Below are positions 40,295 through 53,238 of a stretch of 64,000 nucleotides of DNA, one piece after another. A program made the position numbers and the translations under genes. The DNA comes from Aphis gossypii (Eukaryota > Arthropoda > Insecta > Hemiptera > Aphididae), in the NCBI RefSeq assembly GCF_020184175.1, contig NC_065532.1, forward strand, positions 26,350,001 through 26,414,000, read 5' to 3'. Position 1 is the stretch's first letter. Every line of letters begins with the position of its first letter. The notes under the pieces are model-generated. The model worked only from the letters and a program-made list of their open reading frames with translations. It did no database searches and was not told where the DNA came from.

Positions 40295-43200
40295 CAGTCT
40301 TGCGGTGGTATTCTCGCTCCTACCTAATTCGTTCGGAATCGGTTGTAAATTACACCCTTTGAAGTATCCGCCGGTGTGCGGCGGTGTGTATAGCCGCTAC
40401 TATAATATACGCTACATATATATAGTACTATTATAGCTATACATATATAGTATACACCTACAGTGTAATACGATGACGATTTTGGGTTCCACGTGCAGGG
40501 CTGCCGCCGTCGAGTTCACGCAGCACCCGCGATTAAAGTAACTTAAGACTTAAGAATTATGCGTTTTTGTACATTTTTGTTTTTGAAATTTCGAAACGAG
40601 TCGTGCTTTTTTATTTTGTTGTTTAACGGTTTTGCGGTACCTATTATTATAACACAGTAATAAGTATACACTTGACAGTCGTACACAGTACTATACGATA
40701 AATCACAGCGCGTTGTTTACAGTATAGTTCTTCGCCGCTTGTGGATTACAAGAAAAAATCCACGCCACTTCTAGGAATTATAGTGGTCACTATATTATGA
40801 AATAACAACCCCAATAAAAAAAAAAACTAAAAGGTTCGAAACGGGTTAACATTAAAAGTTAATAGAACAACACGATATAATGGAATTTCAAAAAGAAAAA
40901 AATTTAGTGTCGAGTTTCAAAGAATATAATATTTTATACTATATAATGTGTAGGTACTCGTCGAGTGTATGTATAGTATTATATATATTATTATGTGTTG
41001 TGTAAAAGAAACGTATTATTATGATTAGTGTTAAAGCCATTTTTCGAAGAATTTTTTTACTAAAAACATAAAATGCATGATAATAATACTGTTAAAATAC
41101 TTAAAATATGAACCCTCGCAAACAAAACTTAATCATCATATAATAGTTTATTTTAGAAACACTATAGAACCAGTAACCACCATTCATATTTAATATAAAT
41201 TATAATTATATTATACTGCAGTAGTGTAGTGTGTTTTTGAAATGAAAACTCGTAAAAGCCCTCTTAAATACAATACATTTTATTTATTCAAATATTGACA
41301 ACACAAATAATTTATTATTTTTAGACTTAAGTATTGACGATTTGCATACATTTACTCCGTACACGATAGTACCTACTAGGATTCTCAAGTGACCTATTTT
41401 TTTAAAAATGTTCTAACAAAAATTACTTGTCTATACAGAAATATTATGCAGGCAATAAACAGCCTTGGGAATAACTATATTCTCGTGTTGAAAATCCTCA
41501 TAAGAATTATAATTACAACACTGTTGCACATGCGGTCGGTGATGATGATGGTGATGATAATAATAATGACGACGACGATGATGATAATAATAATAAGTTA
41601 TTATATTTTGGTTTAGAGTTCGTGGCTCTATTATACGTTAAGGATGACTATACAACAACAACAACAACAACGCACGCGTTCAGTTACAATATATAATAAA
41701 TTATACACTTGCATCCAATATAATATACGTATAGTACATATATATATATAATAATTTACATTATATACAATTGTATACTACCTATCACAATTTTCTAGTC
41801 GCGTACCAATGACATAGAAGAAGGAGATATCAAATATCAATTCTGTATTATTAATTATTATTTTTATTCTATATATTTATTTTGATCTTTCGAATACAGA
41901 AATGAAGGCAAAATAATATAGAATAAAATATTGTATGGAATTTAAAAGGCTATCTATATGATAATAAATATTCAGTAGGCACTTGGCAATGTCAGCTGCG
42001 GCTTTGTTTGTATTGTAATTGTATAATATGAGCACCCTGAGAGGTGTTCGAATAATTGATAAAGTTCACCACACCACTGCAGTCGCGTGCAAAGTGCAAT
42101 ACGTATCGTAACGTATTATGTGTTTCTTCATAAGTGGAACGGCATTGATGGAAAAAAATAACAACAACTGACCGTTTTTATTTTATTATTATTTTTTTGT
42201 CTTTTAATCGAGTGAGCGCACGCGTGCATGGTTGATATCACGACGGTGGTAGATACGTTTTTATTATTATACGACGTTAATGATCACCGACAGAGATCTA
42301 TTCGGTGACATTGCGCGCGCGTTTATTATATTATTATGTTGTGCGAGCAGGTTTTCACTCGTACCGCCGCCACTGCCGCCGGCGGACAAATTACGCGCGT
42401 GCACTCGCGTGACCGTCGGTAACGGGAAACGAGGACGACAAATTCCAAAGCGGATGGAGAAAAAAAACACGAAATTCGTTTGCAGCAAAACAAGACGAGT
42501 GCACGCGCGAGCAGTTTTTGCTTTTGAATTGAGAGGGAATAGGTCACCCGAAGTACAGCTGCAGACTACACTGCAAAGTCGCATCAATGTCTGCGAATAA
42601 TGTGCTCTCTCTGCCCCCGACCCCGCTCCGTTATATTCGTTTCTAAGGGATGCTCTGAGGCGACCAGTGTCGACCGATCGATTAAACGAATTTCGTAATC
42701 ATGCCCACAAAACCTTTTATTCTCAAAATCGATTAAAGTTAGTACTTAATTATACATTTCGCGACTCTCTCGATCTCCGTGAATGTACCCTTATTCTTAA
42801 CATCGAGATTATATCGATCATAATGTATAAATTTATAATACGGCATACAGGTATTGCGAGCACCTATATACCTCGTGGCGAATCTAAACTCGATTTTGGG
42901 TTGCGAGGGTGAAGGCCGCCTATACGTCTGAAGGTTAGTTGGGATACTCAATTAATACACTATGAATAAGCGATTTATGTGTAGTTATTTACAAAGTTCA
43001 AATACGTGTTTAAAAATCTTACCGGTATAATATTATACCTACCTATATAATATAATATTTTACTTATTTCATTCAACGTTATCCGACGTTTTGATAATAA
43101 TTTAAGGCTCATTGGACAACTTACGTTAAGAATATTACTATTTACCAAACCGTCGGCGTGCTAACGGAAACAATGAAGTGCAGAGAACAATCGAGTTCAA

Positions 43201-44630
43201 AAGACCCCTTTGCCCCTTTTCTTCGGGCCCCGCGGGATACGTCGTGTCAGTGATGTCATTTCGGGGCATTCGAATCGCACTTACATAGAGCTGCAGCAGC
43301 AGTAATATAATATTATAATTTTGAGTTAGTTAGGGCGCCATTGCAGAGAATTACGTCGAGCGCACGCGTATAAATCGCAGTACGCGTACTCGGTGCAGAA
43401 ACCGCGTCGGGAATAAGCGCGCGCGACGACTACGGCGACAATTCGTTTAAACTTGTAATTAACGGCGGCGGCGCGTCACGGACCCGCGGAGGTCGCGGCG
43501 TTTTCGTCTGATGTTTTGCCGCCCGCGCGGGGTCACCGCCACTCCTACACAATATATTGTATATATAATAATATTATTATATAGTTACTATACGTCGCCG
43601 ACACTGCAAACACATTCGTGTAATATAGCACGCGTACGACATGATAATATTGTAATAAATCACATTTTAAGTAGAATTCATCGTACCCACTTGTTGCAAC
43701 GCTTTCAGCCGCCAGAGGATTGTTGAAAAAATTCCCATCTCGTATACGATTCCAGATTTATGTTCCTATTTTTACTGACCTGACAGATTTATTTAACCGA
43801 ATTCCTATTGTAATAATATATTCGTTTTATTCGTGATTCGGATGTACATACTTTACGTATACTGTAGCCGGCGACCGAACCGGGGGTACCCGTGACCAAC
43901 GATCGGCGCGATATACCACGACCGCGATGCAGTGACGGGTCGGCACGTGGTATACCGCAGTGGTATTTGTGTCGTATTGCCGGCGCCTGTCGCGCAATGA
44001 CCGCGGTATAATGGTAAATACGCAGCACCGCGAAAAGAAAGACAAAAAATAAATCGAATTTTTCCGATACGCGACCGTTCCGTTTGTATCCGATGGTTCT
44101 GTTTTTTTTTTTATATACATATACACATATAGAGGTACCCATATATTCTTTGCATTCCTCACGAATCGTTTACCCCTCTGGCTGTCGTCGCACGCAATGC
44201 TGCTGCAGCAGTGTGCCGTGTCGATGTATAACCGCTCGTCGTCGGTCGAGTATGAGAAAAATAATTTACGATAAACAAATCACGCGAACGCGCATTACTG
44301 CACACTACAACTTTACTTTTGATCAATTTATTTATACGCACCTACCTATAGATATTAAAATAACGTGGCGCAAATAATGACTTAAATAATGTGTAAGTGT
44401 AAAATAATATTCTTTACACGTTTGTTACAATTTTCATCGCGCGTCACCTCTTCCCCCCAACACCGCTATCAACAGGAGACGAATACTATTTATGATATTT
44501 TACGTTTTCAAAATCCACATAAATTACGCCGTCTCGTTTGAAGTAGAATATATATAATATACAAATATCTCTTATGCAGTATTATTCATCTCAATATATT
44601 TATACGTTTATACATGTTTTATGATTTCAG

Positions 44631-47600
44631 GTATTACTCGTTATATCAGGCGTTTTCTTAACCTGTGAACCAATCGGCGCCCAAGATGACTCGTCGTTGA
44701 CGTATCGAGTGTCTGCTGATCGAATTGTACAGGTGAATTTCTGAACCAAATCTATTTAAAATAAGCAAATCAACATATTAATGCAACTTTTCGTCTGACC
44801 TATGTATTTTATATGTGTATAATATAGGACACCAGTAATTATGTAGAAGCTCGGAGCGCAGAGCAAAAGTTTTTGAAAAAGTACATGTTATCCCCTGACG
44901 TGACATGCAATGACGGATCTCCAGCAGGGTAAATACTAAAACAGTTATGATAACAGACTTGATAATAGTAGTATTATACGTGTAATAAATATCATAAATA
45001 CGCGTAACTCACAGATGTAACTGGTATAGATAACAACTGAGAACATTTTGGTAAATTACTAATTAATATCTTAAAATTGACACATATTTGTATATATTTT
45101 GTATTTAATGATCCACTAAATAACTATTTGTAAAATGCCTATTTCTGTAATTCAACCATTTGAGGTTTTAGATTCGAATATAATGAATTTAATTGTATTA
45201 ATAATTACGTCTATAAACGGTGTTTTAAAATCATACGAATTGGTTAGGGCAGAAATAAATATCTATTTATAAAATTACAATCGAATATTTTTGTATTTTC
45301 ATAGATTTTACGTGCGCCATTCAAACTATAGCAAAACATGGATAGTGTTTCTTGAAGGTAATAACCAGATGAATACTAAAATACCTAGTTTAAAGTCATT
45401 CAAAACACAAAAATAATCTTAGTGATCGCGTTTTATTGTATATTTAAATGATCATTTTTCTGTTGTATTAGAGGGTTGGTGTTGTTATGACAAACAGAGT
45501 TGTGACGAACGGTGGTCACGAGCCGAATATCTCATGTCATCAAAAGAATGGCCCGAAACTCGAACAGGTAAATTACGTTCCGCAATTACGAAGAATTTCA
45601 TTAAAATTTTATTAAATAAAAAATTATTTTATTGCTTTCCAGTTGGAGGAATATTATCCAATAATGCAGTTGAAAATCCTTACTGGTGGCAAGCGAATCA
45701 CGTGTGAGTACTTAAATTAGGCATTAGCTATAGTTATGTGTCTTAGTACCTGTAACATTTATGCGTAGGTATATGTAAAAATGTAACTTTTAGGTGTATA
45801 TAGGATTAATGTAGTATTATTAGTTCGTATTGTAGACATATAGCCATGTATTGACATACCTATGTATTGTAGAACATAAAAGTCATTGAACCTTATAAAT
45901 ATCATGTTTATTTTCAATACCTGCTTAAAAATTAATTTTTAATTATCTATTAATTTGATTTAAATTTTTACATCTATTAACTTTAAATAGTTTTAAAACC
46001 AATACGACTATACAGGATATAATTAAGAGAGAAAAACTTTAGTTATTAAAAAAATTCTATACTTCAAACAGTTTAAGCTGTATGCAATACATCAGTACAT
46101 CTTATATTTTGGACATAATATGAGGGGAAGATGTTGGAAAGTAGTCTTATATTATAGATTCTAAATTGTAGTCATTTTCGATATTATTACGAAAGTAATT
46201 TGTAGTATATTATTTTAATAGAAAACTAATTTCGCTATGTAATTTATTTTTATATTTCAGTTTCGTACCATATTGTACTAGTGATATATGGTCAGGTCGG
46301 AGAGCAGAACCACAACACGGGTCAAAATTCACTTTTATGGGTTCCATAGTGATTAAGCAAGTCATCAGAGAGCTATTAACTATAGGTTTGGCCAATGCCA
46401 ATGCTCTCATACTCTCTGGAAGCAGGTATTATAATATTATAATATTATCTATATAGTAGGTACCTATAAATCAGCATAACTTTAACGTGTTATTTTAAAG
46501 TTGTTTTTCACAAGGAAAACATAATTTTAACTTTTTATCTGTAAATTATTTTCTAATAAATAATATTTTTTATTACACCTGTATTTTACATTTATAGATT
46601 TTTTATAGCATTATAATTTTTATATAACACTTTAGTACCTATAAATACTAAATATATTATAGGTACATGAAATAATGTTATGATTTCGAGATTACATCAA
46701 TTTCGTCTGGACTCGAAAAATAAACATTATAATATACAGACTTTCAATCTTATATTTATGGGAAATAATCATATAGTATAATATAGTATAGGTAATATAA
46801 TTGATCTCTTCCCACCGTTAGTCTTAATTTATTATATACATTTTTACAATTCAATGATTTGTAAATATATGTATAATAAAATTAGATTTTTATTACTATT
46901 TTGTACAATTCCGTCCCTTCTTTTAAACATCTTAAATGCGCCACTGATATATTTCATATAAATATGTAAGTTACAATAAAAAGTATTTTCTTTCAAAGCT
47001 GTGGTTATAAGTACTCACTATACTTTTTATAAACTTCGTATTACGAAACTATATAGTGTGATCATGTACTCGTAGTAAAGATATTAATAAATTAAACCAA
47101 ACGGAAACACGGATATTCTTATTCGAAATCTATTAACAATATTGTTTTTTAGTGCTGGGGGTGTTGGAGTCATGTTGAATCTTGATCCCATTCAAAAGAT
47201 GTTGAGACAATACAGTGGCATGTCAGTCCACGGTATTACAGACTCCGGTTGGTTCGTAGACCAACGGCCGTATGATTTTGAAGACGAGGGAAGTGCGTCG
47301 ACATCACCGATCGAAGCTGTGAAACTAGGCATCCCTTACTGGCACAGTCAGATACCATCCAGGTGTCGAAATCTCTACATTAACGAGCCATCCAAGTGTT
47401 TTATCGGTTATAAAATTTATCCTACATTATCGGGTGAGTATCTTTTAACTATTTTATAACATTTATATCTGCATAGTTATATTATATTATAATATAAACA
47501 GCAGGAATACTTTAGTAGTTTCGCTACTGCAAGCAAGAAATTTTGCTTGATACACTTATACGTATAATATGTAGGCATATATTTACCATTACTAAACTTA

Positions 47601-50269
47601 ATCCTCGCAAGACTTCTCTTCTTTTTTAAAAGTATTTCTATAAATCTTTAATGCAACTAAATTTTATCTAAGTTACATTTATAAGCTATTATACTTGAGT
47701 ATTCCATAGTGTAACTAGACATTTTAATATTTTTTTCGATCACTCTAACACTATTTTTTTTATCCGAGTATTTTATCAGATCGCCATTATATGGTATACG
47801 AGACTGCAGTATTAGTATTATTAATAATTGATAATCATTATAAATTAATTATGTAATAATGAAAATAATCGAAGAAAAATCATTCGGTGTGTTGTTGCAG
47901 TCCCGTTGTTCGTATTTCAATGGCTGTACGATGAGTTCCAGCTAAAAAACGATGTCGGCACACCAGTCACCAAGCAGCAATGGGATTACATACACAAGAT
48001 GGGCGAAGGACTGCGGAAATCATTACTAAACGTCACGTAAGTGCTCTCTACCTACGCATACATACTTACACCCTGGATTAAATATACAACATACAGTATA
48101 TTTAATGTATGCTCTTACCTACTACCCGGAGCAAGGAGCTTATACGTGTCGCACAGACGAGACATCAAGGTCAAATCGGTACACGTCGAACTTGACGAAC
48201 TTCCACGTGTGTCATGTCATTGTGACTTGTGGACCTGCTGAATCGTCTGGCTGATCATCATATATACATAATAATATTATGCTGTTATATATTATATATA
48301 AGTACGTATTTACTATTGTGCTCGTGTACACAGGTCGGTGTTCGCCCCGTCATGTGTTTCACATACGGTGCTCACGAAGAAATATTGGAAGAACATCAAG
48401 ATCGACTCGGTGTCCCTACCCACGGCGTTGCACTGTTGGCAGATCGAGACGAGGTTCGCAAAGATTAACGGAAATGGCAACAACAACAATAACAATAACA
48501 ACAATAACTACAGCAACAAGTCTAGACCGGGCCGTGCGAACGGCAACGTCAACCCCAACGGCGGTGCGGGAAGCCATAACAGGAGACCTACGAAAATCGA
48601 TAGGCAGACGCCAGCAGATAATGCTACCAAAAGGAAACAGAATAAAATGCACCGCAATGATCATCGATCTGGAGGTACATATATTATACAACTTATAAAA
48701 GTATCTATACAATAACGTAAAATGTAGATAATACATACCTATCTAATACATTAAAAAAATTCGTTTTACAATTCAATAATGTAATGTTATAAAAATTAAA
48801 TGGGTGAAATGAATGGAGGAGAGATGTAGGTAGTAGGTTGTAGGTACTTACAGTTTGTGAACATCGAAATATTATTATTACTGGCATTGGCATACTACAA
48901 GACGTATACAATACATTAGTATAAGAAATTGTCAAGAATAATAATTGACAAGAGTACAACACTTTTCATGTTATGAACATGTGAAATGTTTAAATTTATT
49001 TATCTCAGGATATGAATTTTTTTTAGTTAGGCACCCACCACAATCACATATGTAACGACGACAATTTACGTGATATTAATACTATAATTTGTTATACCTG
49101 CGTAGCAATGGTTCATAGGAAGCGCAGACGTCACCACAAAAATCACGGTAGCTGCAGACACCAACACATACAAAGCTGCACTTGGCCACAATGCAACAAC
49201 TCGTGTCCAAAGCTTCAAAATCCGGCAACAGGTAGGATCATTAAATTCATCTGATATAAAATACGTCAACAATAGAAAAGCTCAAACCAAAGCCTAAATA
49301 ATTTAACAACATTATGTAACTCTTTAACTTTATTATAATTAATACTAAATATTACCTACACTCATTTAGTACGATATAATTTAACTCGAGATATAACGTT
49401 TTACGGGTTACATTTTTAACTCTGGGAACTAGTACTATAGTACTTAGTAGTACTATTAAATGAGTAAGTATAGTTTTAACCGTTGATTTAAGACAATTTA
49501 ACTTTATTTAACTTTAATTTATCAGTATTTTAATGATTAAAGCTATATTGTTTTTGTAACAACAACAAGTTTATATCTAAAACTTAGTATATCAAAAATA
49601 GACGTATATAACCGAGTTTCGTATTCCAATAAACCCAAATCTACACCTAATTCTAACCGAAAAATAACCTAATTGCGTACAAAAAATAGTACCTACTTAA
49701 CAATCTTAAATTTTTTTAAAACATTTTCTTTCTCTTCTCGCAAACTTAACCCGTAAACTACAAGTCTAGAGTACCTATACAGCTTACACTACTAATAATA
49801 TATTATATAGATACAATAGGCAAATTTAATATCAACTAGCTATTTTATTGGACGGAATTTAGTCATAAAAATAATTCCAAATATTCGACTAAAAAAACAT
49901 TTTTGTATAATATAATTGTAATAATACACTGCCATTTAACCGATGTACAGATTTATTTAAATTAAATATATAACTCAAACTTTAGGTATATACTTTAAAG
50001 CTTTATTCAAATTGCATTGATGGGTATTTGTGTTTTGACATGGATATAAAAAAAATTAAGCTTAACGCCCATTCGTTTTTTAATCATTCTAATCGGTACG
50101 TTGCATTTGTATTTTGTGTATAGGCGAAGAAGTAGACTTCATTGAGCTGCTGCAGTCATTCGGGGTGAATATACCAAATCTATCGTCCGAACTGGGAATT
50201 GACATGGAATCGCTGATACACATGGACCAGGAAGAGCTGCTGAACCTACTCACCCAGCAATCCAATTAA
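44631..50269 (+). CDS. Notum: Palmitoleoyl-protein carboxylesterase NOTUM (secreted Wnt deacylase)
   Basis: Removes the palmitoleate from Wnt outside the cell and so shuts off signalling. Coding exons: 44631-44732, 44828-44928, 45305-45357, 45472-45567, 45643-45703, 46261-46425, 47153-47433, 47901-48036, 48334-48674, 49106-49231, 50124-50269. All are GT-AG, phases fit throughout, and the sum is a multiple of three (540 residues with a 5-residue first exon). The first exon here supplies a hydrophobic signal core (VLLVISGVFLTC). Family marks: VTCNDGSPAG, FLEEGWCCYD, NPYWW, SDIWSG. The alpha/beta-hydrolase triad is intact: Ser of SGSSAGGVG (~198), Asp of QWLYDEF (~302), His of CVSHTVL (~347), spaced as in human NOTUM. 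A C-terminal Cys-rich SCTWPQCNNSCP also matches. An Asn-rich linker after the catalytic His (48476-48520, an AAC/AAT repeat) is not shared with the human protein. The start codon lies in an upstream exon not settled here. Confidence 0.95.
48470..48520 (+). repeat. Coding (AAC/AAT)n tract in Notum
   Basis: It encodes an Asn-rich run (NGNGNNNNNNNNNN) in the tenth proposed coding exon, between the catalytic His and the C-terminal Cys-rich block. It is probably a disordered, length-variable linker. Confidence 0.85.
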
Positions 50270-51923
50270 ACCCATTTTGAATTTATTATTATGATTTTTG
50301 GGGGGAGGGGAGTTGGTAGTAGTTCGGGGGACGGGGTGTGCATTATGATGAGGTGGGATAAGGGATGGGTCGACGCGGGATTTTAAATATTATAATATTT
50401 ATTGGGGTGTTTTGTGTCTAAATTACTGGAACGTGTTAAATTTTACCAAAAAAGAAAAAAAATAGAAAATATTGACATTAACAAAACCGTTTGTACATAG
50501 GTATATATTTTTTTTTAATTTAGCGTACGAAAAAACCAGTCAATTCCCCCCTTTTTTTATGTAAATAAGTTATTTGTACATTTTGTTAAAGGAAACCAAA
50601 CACTATACTAAAAAGTTAAAACAGTAATTACCTACTGTTTTGACATTATACATGTACTTAAATTTGGTTACTTGTAAGTACAATTATTATTCCTTTATGG
50701 GGGGGCCAATATATTTTTTTTCCAATACACAACTGTATACCAAACTACCTGTTCCTTAATTTTTTAAACTAGTTTAACACCTAATGTTTTTATTATTATA
50801 TATACTTAATAGTAAGTCAATATGATAACGTATTTGTACGTTTTATAAATGCGGTATTTTTAAACTTTAAATAACATTATAAACAAACCATTAAATTAGA
50901 TGTAATTAGCTACCTTAAACTTACGTACGTACCTGCATACTGCAAGGTCAAGTCATACGAACCGCATTTATAGAACACCAAACATTAAACAGTTTAGTAA
51001 TAAGGAATACTACTATTTTAGATTGTTAGGAATTACAATTCCTAAACTTCCAAACTTTGAATAATCCACCAAAATTAATTGAAAAAAAGTAGTTTTTGTC
51101 TACCTTTATTTATTCTTTTTATATACAGCAGTTTTTAATTATTATTATTATTTTTATTATTTTTATTATTATTATTATTAAGGTAAATTATTGATTAATT
51201 TTTATAACTATTACCAACCAAAATTATTACTTTTGTACTTATTAACAATGTGTGAAGAATTTTTTATTATAAATTATAAAACAAAATGTATGTAATCATT
51301 ATTTATAACATTATTCATTTTGATTATGAGTGAGTGTATTGTATTACACATATAAATGTGTGTGGTGAGCATATATGTAAACATACAACATAACTTAAAA
51401 TAAAATAATTTACATACAAATGTTATAATATACAAATACAACATATAATAAAGTAGTCTTAAAAGTTTTGGTAGTGTTTTTATCATTTTTAATACTGAAG
51501 TGTATTCAATGAAAATACAAAAAATTCTAGGAAAATTCAATAATTAATAAATGTAATAAATTTATATTATACGTAATTATAATTTATAGTGTAAATTAAC
51601 CATTGTAAAAATAGTAGTATACAAATGAATACATAAATAATCACACTTTTTACTTTATATTATAACCTACGATATTAAAAAAATACAAAGATTTGGTCTG
51701 ATAGTACTTAAAAACAATATTGCTTTGATCACAAAAATTAAAATTTTTAAAAATCTTAATTTCCAATAATCACTAACTATTGTATGCTTCAGTCGCATTA
51801 TTTGTTTGGTAGGCTACAACTTGAGTGCTTGTATGAATATACCATGAGACAAATGAAAAGATTGGTTGAAATTTTTTTCGGTGATTGGAGCTTTTTTCCA
51901 CAGTCATTAATTATAGCAGATGC
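50270..51923. other. Convergent intergenic space: 3' UTRs of Notum and B9D1
   Basis: The two genes end toward each other, and no exon is seen between. A G-rich stretch (50298-50375) follows the Notum stop. AT-rich sequence with several possible poly(A) signals (for example aataaa near 51555) follows, but none can be singled out. An ATT-type microsatellite lies at about 51138-51180. Confidence 0.5.
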
Positions 51924-53238
51924 TTAACTGTTGTTATCATTCTCAAAGCCATAATGATGAAAGTCTTTGAACACGACATTGAATTGTATCCAAACACATC
52001 CTTGACTTCTGACTCTAGTCACTAAAATAAAATATTAAGTAGTATTAAATATTAAATGTTTCAGTTTGAATAAGTTGATAAGAAAGAAAATATTTAAATT
52101 TAAATGAATATTTTTGAAAACCCAATGATGACAATTGCAGAACTCAATAAGTATTTTATACCTTCTCTGCCATCGCCCCTGGCTAATAACCGAGCGTCCA
52201 CATATTCTGGTCTTTTACCAGTCAACCACGAAGTCAGTTTTTGTAATGTCGAACTGGATTCAGGTACAAACATAATCATCCTATAAATAATGATGGTTAT
52301 TATCCATGTAAAATGTTAAAATAATACTACAATACAGTGACAGTATAAATATAAGTAAACTATTAGGCAAGTTTACAAGTAACCAATCAAATACTTACTC
52401 CTCAGAAGATTGTCCATTGACTACTGGTAAGTGACATACTCCATACCCTCTTATAACATCGTTTCCAAAAGTGTCCAATCCATAAACACTAACAATTAGT
52501 TGTGGCCCTAAAAACGGGAAAAGTTATCACTACATTGATAAGCCCAAAAAAATAAAATACATAAAATAAATAATTCGCAAGTTTTGTTTATAACTGATCC
52601 TAAAGCAAATATTCAAATATATCGTTTTAACATACATCATAATTTTTAGTGTTAACTATTTCAATATATTATTAAACAGTAAAAACTCATCATACTAGAT
52701 GTGTCAAGTGATGGTGAAATTGGTGTTTGCATGAATGCCTTCAGTTACATTCTAAACAGTCGGATTTTAATCCAGTGCAGTTTGTAGGGTGCTGTTGTGA
52801 ATTACATTAAAACGTTGAGTGTGGTTTACGGTGCCCATGAGAGAGAAAAAAATAGAACAAATTTGGGAGTCGCTTGCTCGAAAAACGTACACCCGTGAGG
52901 ATTGGTACTCTTGAAAGAAACGTCTAACGGGAAATTCCATACGACCTGTTGCCTTTCGTCTTGGCTCTTTTGAGCGATTTGAGATATGCCTTCTTCAACG
53001 CCCTGTTTTAAGGCAAAACACACGAATAAGATACAAAAAAACAATTGAAGCGAAAAATTCAGCCTTCGAAATGGGAAGTATGTGGAAAACTTACAGTGAC
53101 GATTTCCCAATCAGGTCCATAGACGAATGCGTATTTGCAATACATGTTGTCGTAGTTCGAAAAGTGGCCTTTTTCGATCTGACCGACGACGGAGACCAGA
53201 AACACACCGCCAGAAGACGTACTTTCACTACCCGACAT
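51924..53238 (-). CDS. B9d1: B9 domain-containing protein 1 (ciliary transition zone)
   Basis: Component of the MKS/B9 complex at the ciliary transition zone, which gates entry of membrane proteins into cilia. In insects this matters in sensory neurons and sperm. Exons (minus): 53238-53095, 53002-52891, 52507-52399, 52280-52162, 52021-51924; 193 residues against 204 in human. The single B9 (C2-like) domain fills almost the whole protein. It carries GQIEKGHFSNYDNMYCKYAF, GVEEGISQIAQKSQDER, WNFPLDVSFKSTNPHGWPQ, FGNDVIRGYG and MFVPESSSTLQKLTSW, each close to the vertebrate sequence. The donor of exon 2 (gtacgt at 52890) was chosen over gtgtac because it keeps the frame and restores the conserved GWPQ. 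The C-terminus (VTRVRSQG then FNVVFKDF) is complete and ends at TAA. The ATG at 53238 gives an N-terminus of normal length. Confidence 0.95.

Larger units (their letters stand above)
22766..44630 (+). other. Probable giant first intron of Notum, with CpG-rich islands and microsatellites
   Basis: No complete gene was found. CpG-rich islands stand out at about 24740-25110, 25340-25640, 27220-27500, 32890-33300, 33880-34200, 35340-35620, 39960-40400, 42270-42640 and 43370-44000. They carry open frames on both strands, as expected from CpG-rich DNA rather than from genes. Between them are CA/TG, TA and ATT microsatellites. An exon-like segment lies at 31101-31181 and a pyrimidine-rich tract at 40204-40294. 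If neither proposed first exon is right, this is simply upstream intergenic DNA. Confidence 0.4.

Noticed and set aside
42267..42600. 106-codon frames open on both strands
   Set aside because: Same CpG-island effect; neither shows a domain or start context.
48825..48845. let-7-like string (gtaggtagtaggttgtagg)
   Set aside because: It does not match the let-7 start and no hairpin partner was found.
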